DNA from: Petrolisthes cinctipes
Lineage: Eukaryota > Arthropoda > Malacostraca > Decapoda > Porcellanidae
Reading direction: 5' to 3'
DNA: 64,000 nucleotides
Assembly (NCBI GenBank): GCA_033782935.1
Contig: JAWQEG010001234.1
Coordinates: 442,501 to 506,500, forward strand
The translations under genes and the position numbers were made by a program. The notes under the pieces are model-generated. The model was not told where the DNA came from. It worked only from the letters and a program-made list of their open reading frames with translations, and made no database searches. Positions 25,393 through 38,216 of this stretch are shown here, in pieces. Positions within the stretch are counted from its first letter, which is position 1. The number at the start of each line of letters is the position of its first letter.

Positions 25393-25611
25393 ACGACAAT
25401 AGTCTATAGTAGAATAGGGACAGTGGAAATAAGCTACTTGAGAGGAGCATGTGGCTTTACATGGTGGGATGACAAAAGCAATAGCACTGTACTGTTCTGT
25501 ACTGTACTGTTGAAGAACCACACACACCTTATTATTGATATGACAGTTAATTATTTTATTACAAGGATTTTATGTATTTTATAATGTTTACACATTAATT
25601 TGAATTTACTT
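25393..25611. repeat. Right arm of giant inverted repeat
   Basis: Reverse complement of about 53-280. Bases 25,411-25,477 resemble RT sequence of the RTE-like element at 42,798-42,863 (RIGTVEISYLRGACGFT versus RIGAVEMSYLRGACGLT). Confidence 0.85.
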
Positions 25612-25803
25612 AAGGGGGTGCGGGAGTAGGGGACAGGCTTGAAGGGGGGGGGGAATAGGGGGACAGGCTTGAAGGGGGGGGAGGGTGCGAGAATAGTGGG
25701 ACAGGCTTGGAGTGGGTAGAAAGCCTGTCCCATATTCCCGCACCCCCTAACCCCCCCCCCCCCCCCGCAAGCTTGTCCCCCTATTCCCACACCCCCTTAA
25801 CCC
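25612..25803. mobile_element. G-rich TTAA-flanked foldback element
   Basis: Opens CTTAAGGGGGTGCGGGAG and closes CCCCCTTAACC, with the GGGTAGAAAGCCTGTCCC core. It corresponds to the element cut by the left window edge at 1-52. Confidence 0.75.
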
Positions 25804-27770
25804 TACATTTGTATCATACAGAGACTCCAGCCTCTACCCAGGGTATGACCATTCTGGCACCTGTGTGTGAAACTGGTGGATCATACAGTTGTAAGCAGAG
25901 ACAAACACTACAGGTAGCCTTCGACCTGCACTCACCTCTTGCTCCTGCCGCCGACCTCATCGTTGCTACTCTTACCAAGCTCCAGCACACCATGCTACCT
26001 CCTACAGCAGCTCTCTCTCCACTCGGCCACGGCAGACAAGTCTCACTCTCTACAAGGTGCTTGCCTTCTACACCCACAACCCTCACCTACCTTACTACTG
26101 AATCCAGGATATACAGTATTATATAGCACGAGAACTAACCCTTGTAGCTCTACCAATAAGTTGTTACTGTGTACATTGCAATCTGTTCACCTCAATAGTA
26201 ACACACAACACCCTGTTGTTACAGTCTTAAGGGGAGAATACACTTTGGGTACATTCGAGTGCCTTGAATCTCCCAAAGTATATAGCCTATGTACTATATA
26301 GTTTTGTATTATATATTCCTGTATAATTATGGCTTCCACTTATATTGACAATGGTATTAAGCCTGTTAAAGATACATCATAATATAATATAGTGTGATAA
26401 AATCTAGTCTGTAAGAAACCCTTTCAATATCATGACATCATATTAATTATTTACTTGGTCAATTTGTGTATATTGTCACGAGTCAGACATAATACTCGTG
26501 ACGTAATTTGAATTACAGAGAGTTGGAAAATTCCATACTGGTGTCATTATAGAAGGTTCTGGAATATTCCATTCATGAGACAAAGGAGACAGGAGTGGGT
26601 TAAGTTGGGGGTGCAGCTAGTTAATCTGCAGGTACCGGATTAGTAGCCAAAATTAGAAAAGGGTCAGGAAGGCCGGGGTTTCAACTGAATTTGCCACATT
26701 CAGTCATATAGGTGTTCGTACATTAATTACAATTTGTATTAATAATTATGCTACCTGGGTAACTTATGGTATTGTAAATGATCGTGAAGTGGAGGGGAAT
26801 TATCGGGAATTATTAGCACGCCATAGGTAAATTGCAATTGCAGGTATAACTCAGGAATAAGTGGGTACAATGTAAATCGTAGCCAGTTAGGAAAAACGAA
26901 CAAAGATAGGAGGAGGAGTCAGAGAAATTTTGAACCAGTTAAGGAGGAAGAATTGGGTCAGTTGGAACAGGACACACTCGAAGGGAACACACTCGTATCG
27001 TCAGCTTCCCTTACCTAGATCAATCCTCCACGTGTGCAGTGGGGAGTGATCAACGTAAACGCCGAATTCGTTGTATATTACGCGATTCACAAGGCTTTAC
27101 AGTTGTATACTGACTAGTTGCATTGACGCTGGTTCAGTAATTGAATTAGGTGAGGGGGGAGCTGGATCTTTGAAGAAAATTACGAGTGTGTTGTGAGACC
27201 CTAAAGTGTGAGACATTAGAAAAATATTCCAACTTGCGTAACAATTGATAGAATTACTACAGTGTTAACGTAAGCTAGACTATCGTCACGCGAGCGAGAG
27301 CGAGAGGTAACGAGAGCGAGTAGCTAGTTAGCGTTGCGTGAGTGTGTGTGTGTGTGTGAAATTTGATTTATTCATGTTGGCATACTGGAGTTGAATAAAT
27401 ATAGAAAATTGCAATTGGTTGTTTAAATGCACCAGTAGATTTGTTATCTATATAAATACATATATATCGGGAAGAACCCCCCTTAACATAAATTATTATT
27501 ATGTGCGTGGTGCTTGAGGCCTAAACGGGGAATTAATCCCCGACTTTTTGTTCTTCGCTGCAGCCAACCAACGAGATCATAAATTAACAGGGCAAGGTAA
27601 GTTGTAATTGTCATATTATAAAATTACATTATCTATCATTCTCACATCACCGTCACATATATCATTAGGGGGATTAATTAAATTTAGGCTGATAGTTTTG
27701 TAATTGGGGAGTAAAATAAATAATTTCTTGTTATTCATCAAATATAATTTATTTTCCACTCTATTCTGAT
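25804..27770. other. No gene identified; possible LTR-like start near 26,474
   Basis: Open frames in 25,816-26,300 show no family signature. At 26,474 a TGTCACGAGTCAGAC motif resembles an LTR start, and AATAAA occurs near 27,390. A short GCGAGAGCGAGAG repeat is at about 27,290. I did not find a second LTR copy, so a solo LTR is only a possibility. Confidence 0.3.
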
Positions 27771-27789
27771 AAAGCAGAAACAACAACAC

Positions 27790-27955
27790 ACGAACTCTGT
27801 GTGTATTTGTGTTTATAAACATGTTTATTATAGTCTATGTGTGCCGATGAAAATGTAAAAACAACAACAACAACACTAACTCTGTGTGTATTTGTGTGTT
27901 TATAAACATGTTTATTATAGTCTATGTGTGCCGATTAAAATGTAAAAACAACAAC
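27790..27955 (+). repeat. Tandem ~95-bp repeat in the 5' region of the CR1-like element
   Basis: The segment with TGTGTATTTGTG..TTTATAAACATG..CTATGTGTGCCGAT is present twice in a row. Tandem 5'UTR units are typical promoter-bearing repeats of non-LTR elements; their function here is inferred. Confidence 0.6.
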
Positions 27956-28068
27956 ATTAACAACATTAACATCGTATGTAAACAACAGCAGCAGCGTGAA
28001 GACAACGTGTGTATCCCTTCCTTCCCTTTTCTGTGTGATTTGATTGCCAGTATTGTATATATATTATC

Positions 28069-29034
28069 GATGGCGTCTGCTGTGAGTAATTGTGGTGTGT
28101 GTGAGGTTGGGGTGACCAATAGAAGTGGTGGTTTGGCGTGTGAGAGGTGTGAGAGATGGTTCCACATGTCTTGTGTGGGGGTCAGCACAAAAACAAGACT
28201 GCTATCTCTGAAGAATGTGCTCCGTGCCTAGAGCGAACGAAGAATGAATGGAAGAGTGAGACTGAGGAACGAGGGGAGAAGAGTGTACAGACAGTGAAGG
28301 AAGATACAAGGGACCGGAGTGTGCAGACAGTGAAGGAAGGTATAGAAGAACAGAGGGTACAGACGGAGGAGAATACAGAAGAAAAAAGGGTAAATGAAGT
28401 GGAAATTGTAGAAGAGAGGACCGTACAGGTGGACCAGCCCAGGCCAAGACCACCTGTACTCAGACAGAAAATGATGAGGAAGGCCCCTATTAGAATAATC
28501 GGAGACAGTATGGTGAGGAATATAGGGTTACATGTGAAGATGAATGCAGAAGGAAGCGGACGGATTTGTATGAGTGGAGCAAGAGTGCATCAGGTGAGCA
28601 AGAGAGTGAAGGAGGAAGCTAAACAAATGAAAGATGGCATGCTGATTGTGCAAGGTAGGGGAAATTATCTGGAAGAAGTTGGAGAAGAAGAGACTGTGAA
28701 GGAGGTGGTAGAAGCAGTGAAGGCAGTGGAAGGAAAGAATATGAGTGTTGGGGTAGTGGGAGTGATGAGGAGACCACGGGAAGGTCCACAGTATGAACTT
28801 GTGAGAAAGAGAATAAATAAGAAGATATATGATGAACTGATGAAGCTGAAGATCACCTGGAGGCAGGAGAAGAATGGTAACGTCAGCTTCATTGACATGG
28901 ATGGAGTGTTACGAGAGGACAGACTGTTTGCGATGGATGGAGTACACCTGAACGAGGCAGGGAGTGAAAGGATGGGACGACGGCTGTGTGAGTGGGTGAG
29001 GGCGAGGTCGCTGTCCCCGATCACGAATGCTTGA
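28069..29034 (+). pseudogene. ORF1: PHD-like finger plus SGNH esterase
   Basis: The first part reads MASAVSNCGVCEVG.. with paired cysteines and CERWFHMSC, a PHD-like zinc finger. The final CxxC pair (EECAPCLER) lies in another frame, so a one-base change occurred near 28,190. The frame then runs to 29,034 and carries the SGNH hydrolase blocks IIGDSMVRNIG, QGRGNY and DGVHLNEAG. A charged linker rich in Glu/Lys with VQTVKE repeats joins the two parts. Esterase-type ORF1 is known from CR1 and L2 elements. Confidence 0.75.
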
Positions 29035-29094
29035 CGACCTAGATGCATAGATGTGGAAAGGAGAGGAGTAGACACCAACCAGGCAAATAAATGC

Positions 29095-32000
29095 ATGAAA
29101 ATTGGATGTATGAATGTTAGAGGATGGGGAATTGGAAAATATGAGGATATATGCAAAGAACTGAATGAGTGGAATTTTGATGTTGTGGGCCTGACTGAGA
29201 CACACTTGAGAGATGAGGTACGAATGGAGGGAAATGAGTATGTGATGATTGGAAAAGGACGGAAAAAGCAAGAAAAACTAGGAGGAGGCGTAGCCTTCCT
29301 CCACAGGAAAGAAAGGAATCTGAAAGTTGAAGAACTAGAAGTTGGAAGCAGTGGAAGTAGTGAGGACGTGTTAGCTGTAAGAGTTGAATGCATGAATAAT
29401 CAGCGAAGGCCTGAAAGAGTTATAATGGTAGTAGTATACATGACTGTGGAAGGTGAGAGAGCAAGGAGAGAAAATGGTGAAAAGTACAGTATATTGAAGA
29501 AGATTGTAAGAGAGTATGCAAATGAAAGAGTGATTGTTATGGGAGACATGAATGGACATATTGGTTTATTAGGAGAACAAATGAACAGGAATGGTGAAAT
29601 GCTTGTTGAGTTTGTAAATGACATGGATATGGAGAACCTGAATGAAACCCTATCAGAGTCCCGGGACGTGTGACGTGGAGTGCAAGGAACCAAGAATCTG
29701 CAATTGACTATATATTAGCAAATGGTAGAATGAGAGAAATTGTAACTCGCATGTGGATAGATGAAGACAGGATGATAGATGTTGTGTCTGATCATAATAT
29801 GCTGGTGGTAGAATGTATGTTGCAGGGGAGAAAGGAAAAAAGAGTGAAGGAGAGAAAAAGAAAATGGAAGTTGAGGGATGTAAATTGGGAAGATTTCCAG
29901 GTTGACCTGAGTGAAAGAAGTTGGAGCAATGGAAGTCTATATGATGTGAACGAGGTGAATGAAAAATTTGTAGAAAATGTGAAAAATGCAGCAGTTAGCC
30001 AGATAGGTTTTGTAAAAGTAAATGGAAGAAAGAGAGAACGTAAGCCATGGTGGAATGAAGAGATTAAGAATGCAAGGAAAGAACGAAAAAGACTAAATAG
30101 AACATGTAGGCAGCTGAGAAAGAAAAGGCATGAAAGTGACGAAGCTGAGAATGAGTACCTGAATGCATGGACAGCATATGTTAGGCAGCAGAGAGTTGCT
30201 AAGCGCAAGATTAGAGATGAAAAGGTAAAATGTGAAAGGAGAGTGATTCAGAACCTAAAAGAAAAGGGGTTGGAAGGTGGGCATGAATGGTACAGATTTA
30301 TGAGAGGGGAGGGAATGTCTAGTACTGAAAGTGTAGACAGTCTCAAGGTAAATGGTGTATGTATAAATGACAAAGAAGAAATGAGGAAGGCCATAAAAGA
30401 GTTCTGGGAGAATATTGGAGGTGTTGGTGAGGTGACTGATGTATGAAGAGAGAATGTAACACTGGAATGGAAGGATGCAGAGGAACTGAATGTAAGAATT
30501 AGCAGAGAAGAAGTTGAAAGATGTGTGAAAAGGCAGAAAAATTGTAAGGCCGCAGGACCAGATGATATTCCGTATGAAATGTACAAGAATGGAGGTGAGT
30601 TTATGGTTGAAAAGATGACTGAGTTGTTTAACAAAGTGTGGGAAGAAGAGAGAGTACCCAAGAGATGGAATGAATGTAGAGTGACGTTGCTGCATAAGGG
30701 AGGCTGTAAGAGTAAGAATGAGCTTAGAAACTACAGGCCAATAGCCCTACTGAACACACTGGGAAAGATTTTCAGTGCAGTGTTGAATGAAAGATTGTGC
30801 AGATGGATTGAGAGATTCAGTGTGCTGGGTGAAGAGCAAAATAGCTTCCGTAAAGATAGGAGAGCAGAAGATAATATGTTTGTGGTGAATGAACTGATTG
30901 AAAGAAAGAAAAAGGATGGATGTAAGCTATACCTATGTTTCTTAGATATAGAGAAAGCTTATGACAGGGTTGATAGGAAGATGCTATGTAGAGTCTTAGA
31001 AAAGATAGGTGTGAGTGATAAATTAGTAAATATTGTGAGAAGTATGTATGAGAACACAAGAGCAATGTACAGGCTGGGAGATCTAGAAACAGAATGGGTA
31101 AGAAGTGAGAGAGGAGTTAGGCAAGGATGTATACTTTCTCCAACCCTATTTAGCTTATACACAGAAGAACTAGCCATGAGAACAAGAGGAATGAATGCAG
31201 GAGTAAGGGTTGGAGATGACAAGATATGTATGTTACTGTATGCAGATGATGTGATAGTTATGAGTGAAACAGCAGAGGAACTTCAAAGGATTTTGGATGT
31301 TGTAGGTGGGTATGGGAGAGATTTTGGTGTGAAATTTAGTAATGAGAAAAGCCAAGTAATGATTGTGAATAGAACAGATGATGAGAGAGAACACACATGG
31401 AGAGTGGGAGAGAATGTTCTGAAACAGACTGATGAATATAAGTACTTAGGGGTATGGCTGAGTCCAAGTGGAAATGAAAAGACCAAGAATGAAAAGATTA
31501 GCATGACGAACCAATGGGTTGGACGACTGGCAAGTGCAGCGAGGCTGAGAGCAAGCAAGTATGATGTGGTGAGAGAAGTATGGAAGAGTGTGGCTGTCCC
31601 GAGCATTATGTATGGCATGGAAGTTATTGCATGGAAGGAGAGTGAGATAGACAAGTTAGAGGTGGGACAGAACCGAGTAGCGAGAATGGCACTGAATGCA
31701 CCAAGGTATGCAGCGATAGCAGCTTTGAGAGGTGATATGGGAAGGAGTACATTCAGAGAAAGACTGGTGAAAGCAACCCTTAGATACAAAGTAAGACTGG
31801 AACGAATGGAAGATACAAGACTGGCAAGAAAGGTTTATATGTGGAACATTAGAAACGGCAAATGGGGAAAGAAGTGTGAGAGAATGGTATATATGAATGG
31901 TATGGTAGTTAGAGGAATTATGCATGAGTGGAAAATAATGAGCAGGAATAGAGAGGGGCTAGACTGGGATGCAAGAAAGTGGAAAAGTGAGATTGACAAA

Positions 32001-32453
32001 GAAGTGAAATGCCTGGGGTTAAGAAAGTGGAAAAATGATATGGAACAAAAGGAAACTCTTGTATGGTATAAGGAGAAAGAATGCCCAGAGTATGTGAAGT
32101 GGTATGAGGGAAGTCTGGGTGGTGATCTACTCTTTCGAGCCAGAGCACAATGTATGGAGGTGAATGCAAGAAGTTATGGATGGTCTGAATCCCGAAGCAA
32201 GGTATGCCAGATGTGTGACACAGGAGAGGATGAAACGGTAGAAGATGTGATGCTGGGATGTGAGAAGTATGAGAGAGATAGAACAGAGATGATGCAGATC
32301 ATCCTGACTGAAATGGAATGTGATGGAATGGAATTAACAGGGAGAGAATGGATGATATTACTGTTAGGTCTGTGTGAGCAGACCACAGATGAAATGATTG
32401 GTGCTGTGAAAGAATTCTTGGAGAAAATGTGGTATGCAAGATGTAGAAAGTGA
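29095..32453 (+). pseudogene. ORF2: AP-endonuclease plus reverse transcriptase
   Basis: The ATG at 29,095 begins MKIGCMNVRGWG, the usual start of an apurinic endonuclease. ..GLTETHL.. and ..GDMNGH.. follow, then a one-base frame change near 29,655, then IDYIL and SDHN. A TGA at 30,444 interrupts before the RT (NCKAAGPDDIPYEM, NYRPIALL, FLDIEKAYDRV, RQGCILSP, LLYADDVIVM). A C-terminal CQMC..C motif near 32,200 resembles the zinc-like tail of such elements. Two lesions leave it non-functional. Confidence 0.8.
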
Positions 32454-32580
32454 ATAGATATGCGTGGTATTGTTTTTTTTTCCCGATTTCTATTTACAGG
32501 AGCTGCCGATACAAAGGCCAACCCTGGAATAAACACCCGGGGTACCTGTAACAGCAAGAGCAAGAGCAAGAGCATCAGTA

Positions 32581-32691
32581 TTGCTAGGTGCAGGAACAAA
32601 TAACTGAAAAATTTCTCTGTTTTAGGGAATTTTGAAGTCCACACAGGGAAATTATATATATATAAAGATTGATCAAGATAAACAAAATAAA
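32581..32691. other. Spacer between CR1-like element and TIR element
   Basis: About 110 bp of AT-rich unique sequence with a short (TA)n run; nothing recognised. Confidence 0.4.
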
Positions 32692-34050
32692 TTCGGTAAA
32701 TTTTTACAAGTTGCCACAACAGGATTTCATAGGAAAAATATATAATTCCTAGAAGGTTTTAGTGTGATTTGAGTGATGTTGACTTTCGTTTCTTTAGGAA
32801 ATGCTTCGTTTTGGGATAGCCCCCCTCCCACCCATCCAACAATCTTGGGGGAGAGCCTGGGGGAGAGCCAAGTTTCGGCAAAAGTTGGCTCAGGTTTTCC
32901 AGTTTTTAACGAGCATAAATAATGAAAAATTAAAAACCCGAGCCAACTTTTTCTGACCCAACCTGGATCGGGCATCCTTCGGTCTTAACCATAGCATCGA
33001 GATATTACAGAATTAAAAAGACCTTACCTGACCTGACCTAACCTAACCTAGAAGGGGGCATCCTTTGGGACCTAACTTTGTCATCCTTCGGGACCTAACC
33101 TTGCCATACTTCGGGACCTAACCTTGCCATACTTCGGCACCTAACCTTGCCATACTTCAGCACCTAACCTTGGTATCCTTTGGGACCGAATCAGGCCCCT
33201 TGTTTCATACACCAATTTACCTTAATTGGAAGCAAATTATGTGGAAGGTACTGGTTCTTGTGGAGTTGAAGAGTAGGTGGTAGTGTTGTATTCTGGCAAG
33301 TTGTATTGGTGGTAGGTGGACTGGATGACCTTATATTCAAAGCACTTTAATCCTTCCAACAATAAGTTATTATAACTGATTATGGACTAATTTATTTTTC
33401 AATAAGAGGCACAAGTGTTTTTTTGTATAATTTCTGTGTTTCTCCAGTAAAAATTCGTAAAACCAAGCAGCCAGGTGAGCCAAGGATATACCTCCTCCAC
33501 AGACAGACAGTAATGTTGTACTGGCAAGATAAATGGAGAGACTGAAGTTTCAGTGATGTAGTCACGTGTTGTAGGTCTATGATTGGTCAATAACGAGATG
33601 ATAGTATTGTGTGAAAAACTGATTGGTTAGATTTGGCTTGAAGTTAAAAAATGTGCCATCAGGTCGCACTGTGGGGCTCATAGATCAGCTGACCTAAGTT
33701 TTTATTCCAATGCCCATGGCAGCCATATTTGTTTTGACTTGCAAACACATTGAAGGTTAGAAATCGTGAGAGTGGCCTTATAACGCAAATATAACGGAAA
33801 TGCTACTAAGAAATATTGTAGTACAAGTTGAAATAGAGCATATTGTAATAAGAAAAGTGTGAAAAAGCCAATTTTACGAAATTTTTTTACTCTGAAAAAT
33901 ACGACACCCACTACACTTATAAGAGGTAATTAATGTTATAACGCATCTGCGAGGCAAATGGTATATAGAAAAGTTGTTTGTAATAGTGAAATATAAACAC
34001 TGGTAATATTAGAATTTTTAAAATCGAGTTGTAGCAACTTGTAAAAATAA
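32692..34050. mobile_element. TIR element with AACCT minisatellite (copy 1, palindromic core shortened)
   Basis: Starts TTTTTACAAGTTGCCACAAC and ends GTAGCAACTTGTAAAAATA. Inside are a short CCGAGCCAACTTTT-type segment, a ~23-bp array CTTCGGGACCTAACCTTGCC (33,000-33,180) and a tail that includes CAGCCAGGTGAGCC. An inverted, fuller copy is at 48,698-50,567. It has no coding capacity. Confidence 0.7.
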
Positions 34051-35095
34051 TCCAAAATATATAATTCCTAGAAGGTTTTAGTGTGATTTGAGTGATATTT
34101 GACCTTCGTTTTCGAGATAGCCCCCCTCCCTTCCATCCAACAATCTTGGGGGAGAGCCTGGAAAATCGGGGGTTTTGGGTGGATGGAAAACTCATAATAT
34201 AGTATATTTGCCTTTCTAGATTGCAATCATGACATGCCATTAAAATAAAAAAGTGGAAAACCCGAGCCAAGTTTCGGCAAAAGTTGGCTCGGGTTTTCCA
34301 ATTTTCAACAACCATAATTTGGAAAACTGGAAAACCCGAGCCAAGTTTCAGCAAAAGTGGGCTCAGGTTTTTCCAGTTTTCAACAAGTATAAATGTAGAA
34401 AACTGGAAAACCCGAGCCAAGTTTTGGCAAAACTCGGTTCGGATTTTCCAGTTTTCAACGAGCACAAATATTGAAAAATTAAAAACTCGAGCCAATTTTT
34501 TTCTGACCCAACCTGGATTGGGCATCCTTCGGTCTTAACCATGGCATCGAGATATTACAGAATTAAAAAGACCTTACCTGACCTAACCTAACCTAGAAGG
34601 GGGCATCCTTCGGGACCTAACCATGGCATACTTCGAGACCTAACCATGGTATCCTTCGGGACCTAACCTAGCCATACTTCGGTACCGACCCATGGCATAC
34701 CTCGGGACCTAACCTTGCCATACTTCGGGACCTAACCTTGCCTTTTTTCGGGACCTAATCATGGCATCCTTCGGGACCTATCTTTGGAATCCTTCAGTCT
34801 TAACCAGAACATCAATTTGTTGTAGAATTAGGAAGACTCCTTGTTTCATACACCAATTTACCTTAATTGGAAGCAAATGATGTGGAAGGTACTGGTTCTT
34901 GTGGAGTTGAAAAGTTTTATGGGTGGTAGGTGGACTGGATGACCTTATATTCAAAGCACTTTAAACCTTCCAGCAATCAGTAATAATAACTGATCATGGA
35001 CAAATGTATTTTTCAATAAGAGGCACAAATGTTATTTTGTATAATTTCTGTGTTTCTCCAGTAAAAATTCGTAAAATCAAGCAGCCAGGTGAGTT
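34051..35095. mobile_element. Partial second copy of the same TIR element
   Basis: From AATATATAATTCCTAGAAGG it repeats the left half of copy 1, but with an expanded palindromic array of AAACCCGAGCCAAGTTT / TTGGCTCGGGTTTTCC units (34,250-34,500). A new AACCT-type array follows (34,560-34,800). It stops in the CAGCCAGGTGAG segment and lacks the right end. Confidence 0.7.
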
Positions 35096-35284
35096 AACCA
35101 GGTTATAACCGGTAAACTATCATAAAGTGACCTAGGCAAGTTCCCGGGACCTAGCTGGATGTGGTAACATTGCACGGCTCTAGCCAAGAACACAGTGCTT
35201 CTGTAATAATACAAAAATTTTGGATACATTGTTGGTTTAATTGGTTCTGAGTAAATTATAACTGTTTCATGTAATATGGGTAAA

Positions 35285-35541
35285 TATTGAAAGAATTGCC
35301 GTTATCGCGTACGGTTTTTCTACCTTCATTACCCACTTATCTAGACAATTCTAAGATTATTTTCTTCTATGGCATTTCCTCAGCAAATTCCCCATTTCCA
35401 AGATATTTAAATGGGGCATTTTGAAATTAGCCTGATCTTACCTGACATAACCTAGACCACAGCAGACTACCGGCACCTAACCTGGGCAAACTACCTAGCG
35501 TTATCTGGCAACACTGCTACAAAACGGTAATTCTTTCAATA
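35285..35541. mobile_element. MITE, TIR TATTGAAAGAATTRCCGTT
   Basis: TATTGAAAGAATTGCCGTT at the left and AACGGTAATTCTTTCAATA at the right. The inside has CCTGACATAACCTAGACC and GGCAACACTG. The inverted relative is at 40,349-40,699. TIR-like similarity may extend a few bases further out. Confidence 0.75.
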
Positions 35542-35649
35542 AATACCCATTATTATTATTATTATTATTATTACTGGTATCATTAGTATTATTATTGGTA
35601 AAAGTATAGAAGTACTTCATTCACTATATTGTATATTTTAGTATCATTA

Positions 35650-35905
35650 CCCACTATTTTGGACCAGTATTTTGTCCCGGTCAGTTCCTGGTACTTTACC
35701 ACGGTTATTTCCCAGTAGTTTGCCCATTTTAGGTTCCGGTAGTCTGCCCAGGTTGGGTCTCGGTAATTTGCCAAGATTAGGTCTTGGTAATTTGCCCAAG
35801 TTAGTTCCCGGTAATTTGCCCAGGTTAGGTCTCAGTAATTTGCCACGGTTATTTATCGGTAATTTTCCCAGGTTTGGGCCCGATAGTCTGTCCCGGTCCA
35901 GGTAA
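35650..35905. repeat. 24-bp minisatellite related to the MITE interior
   Basis: Degenerate units of GGTAATTTGCCCAGGTTAGG, about ten in a row. Same motif inside the MITE at about 40,405-40,520 and at 38,895-38,985. The Leu-Pro-Arg frame is a repeat artefact. Confidence 0.85.
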
Positions 35906-36309
35906 AGTCAAACGAACTCTTGAAGATATAAATATTAATTATTTAATGTGTTATTTACCTATTTTTCCCCTTAAGAGTGTCTTGGGGAATCCAACATGGA
36001 CACAATACACTCTCACTCTTATATTTCAACATAATATGAAAACACGGAATCATGGATTATAAATAAACATTGGTAAAAATTGTGTTTCCCATTTCTTTGG
36101 CTCAACTTACACTTTACCAATATATATATATTGCCAAACTTGTCTTTTTCTTCAAAATGATGGTTGTTATAACTCAGCTGAAAATTACACTTTGTTCATA
36201 TGTGTCTAATAATTGCTTATACTGAATTTTATTCCCTTGATGTTTAGCATAATTTTGTAAATCTAGTGTAAATTAGTGAGTACTTTGTTGGCAGACAGCA
36301 TGCAACAGA
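35906..36309. other. No gene identified
   Basis: AT-rich unique sequence with a few short poly(AT) runs. No ORF with recognisable content. Confidence 0.4.
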
Positions 36310-36636
36310 TGTACAGCCACAATCAAATAATCACCCACACTTTCCTTCCATCGTGCAAAAAAATCAATATCGTATCAAAATATAGTCGTACAACAATACC
36401 TTATGTCAACTCAACCCCCTCAATTATTATTATTCTTATTATTATTATTAAGTGCTACAAAATCATACACGTGTTGTTTTTTACACCTTATGTCAACTCA
36501 ACCCCCTCAATTATTATTAATATTATTATTATTATGAGGTGCTGTAAAATCATACACGTGTTGTTCTTTATTACCAAGATATTTACTACGGTGGAAGGAA
36601 TGAAAGTGTTGGTGGATATTTGATTGTGGCTGTACA
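36310..36636. mobile_element. Foldback MITE with internal direct repeat
   Basis: TGTACAGCCACAATCAAATA at the left is mirrored at the right end (..TGATTGTGGCTGTACA). Two tandem ~85-bp units share CCTTATGTCAACTCAACCCC and CATACACGTGTTGTT. Arms are about 40 bp. Confidence 0.75.
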
Positions 36637-36794
36637 GAGAACAGTGAGTACAGGGACAGGTGGGAAGGAAAGACCCTCCATCATCACACAGCGTCTCTTT
36701 GCTGTCAGTTTCAAATTCTATACATGTACAGTTGGTACAGCCCAGGTGGAAGATACTTGTCCCTCTCCATTAACCAGTGACTATTGTCCGGTAC

Positions 36795-37184
36795 ATGTAC
36801 AGTTGCCCAAGAAAAGACTACAACTAAATTTGGTGGTGTGTGGCATTATCTGGCAGGTGCTCCAAAGTAAACACTCATATTTTATCAATGGATCACTCAG
36901 AACCTACTACCTTTGTATGGATGGATGTTATTGACTTCAGCTAATTACATTCATCCTTACAAAGGTTATAGGATGGATGTTATTGCCTTCAGCTAATTAC
37001 ATTCATCCTTACAAAGGTTATAGGATGGATGTTATTGGCTTCACCTAATTACATTCATCCTTACAAAGGTTATAGGTTCTGAGTGATCCATTAATAAAAT
37101 ACCAGTGTTTACTTTGGAGCACCTGCCAGATATTGACGCACACCACCAATTTTGGTTGCAGTCTTTTCTTGGGCAACTGTACAT
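36795..37184. mobile_element. Palindromic MITE with a triplicated 52-bp core
   Basis: ATGTACAGTTGCCCAAGAAA at the left and its reverse complement at 37,160-37,184. The arms include GCACCTGCCAGA-like segments. The centre holds three tandem units around TACATTCATCCTTACAAAGG. Confidence 0.8.
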
Positions 37185-37854
37185 ATATGAATACATTCAT
37201 ATACTGTATATAATCATACAAACATATATATATAATCATACATAGGCTACCGTATATGCCGGCGTATAAGATGACTTTTGAAGCCACAAAAAGTGCCCTG
37301 AAAATCGAGGGTCGTTTTATACGCCGGGTAAAATATTTGGCTCTTGAATAGGAGTTATCACGAGTTGTAGTTCATGGTTCAACCGCTAGGCGTCGGTGAC
37401 TTATCACTCAGGAATGGGGACAAACAAACTATCAGAGTGATCAGTTATGCATTGAGTGCATTTTAATCAATAGATATATTGGTCTGTTTCATGCGTTTTT
37501 GAACATCTAATGTATATTGCAACTTGTACTGTATCATATTAATAAAATAATTTCAACATTGAGGTAAAACATATAAAAATAAAAGCTATTTAACAAAACT
37601 TCGAATGGAGGTCCCTTTTGCATAAATATATACAGCCAGTGCTTACTGAAAAGACATTTTATAAGCTCAGGAACTACACTAAGACTACAGCTGCTTGCTG
37701 TATATAACAAAACACATGTCGCTGTCTGAATAAGTTGAAATAAAAGCATATTATAATGCCCAGTAAACTCTTGCGCTGCCAGACGCATGATTTTCACCGG
37801 GCAGGATATCCAGAGTGTCAATAATAACAAAACTCTGGAGCTAAGAGAGATGAG

Positions 37855-38216
37855 ATGCCTGTGTTTGCGTGTGCTGTAGCCGACTGTAATAGCGATTCAC
37901 GCAAGTATGCAGAAAACCATCCATATATGGCTGACGTGAAAAGATGGGCAAAATTTCCTTCAGCCAAGGTGGAATCAAAGAGAAGAAAGTTGTGGGAAAG
38001 GAGGTGTAGAAGGAGTGAAGGATGGAAGGCCACGAGGTACCACAGAATCTGCTCTAGGCATTTCGTTGATTGGTTAGGACTTGGCCCATCATCTTCCAAT
38101 CCTGACACAGAGCTGTTTCAATATAATGACTGGGGCAGAAAATGTGCACATCCAAGACCATCAAATGCCTGGCAAAACAAAAACAAATCAGATGACCGTG
38201 GACAAGCTGTCACTAT
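37855..38216 (+). CDS. THAP-domain exon of the ISL2EU transposase (interrupted)
   Basis: Starts at ATG 37,855 (MPVFACAVADCN..). A C2CH THAP finger is visible (CAVADC .. CSRHF). The frame runs into the nested element at 38,217. Removing that element plus one TAT joins the frame to 43,357 exactly, giving ..AVTITPEEPMPD.. up to a donor GAAG|GTAAGAG at about 43,449. Confidence 0.7.

Larger units (their letters stand above)
27790..32580 (+). mobile_element. CR1-like non-LTR retrotransposon, nearly full length, inactive
   Basis: A tandem 5' region is followed by ORF1 (PHD-like finger + SGNH esterase) and ORF2 (endonuclease + RT). The 3' end is followed by a short AGCAAG-type repeat at about 32,552-32,575 rather than poly(A), as in CR1 relatives. 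ORF1 has one frame change and ORF2 one frame change and one stop. The clade assignment rests on the esterase-type ORF1 and the RT, and could equally be L2-like. Confidence 0.75.

Noticed and set aside
26474..27600. Solo LTR beginning TGTCACGAGTC
   Set aside because: No second copy, no clear end and no target duplication found; kept only as a remark.
28665..29393. Minus-strand frames across the CR1-like element
   Set aside because: They are antisense shadows of ORF1 and ORF2, which carry the recognisable motifs.
34253..34538. Frames reading ENPSQVSAKVGSGFP-like repeats
   Set aside because: They are translations of the palindromic GAGCC minisatellite; the same units read on both strands.
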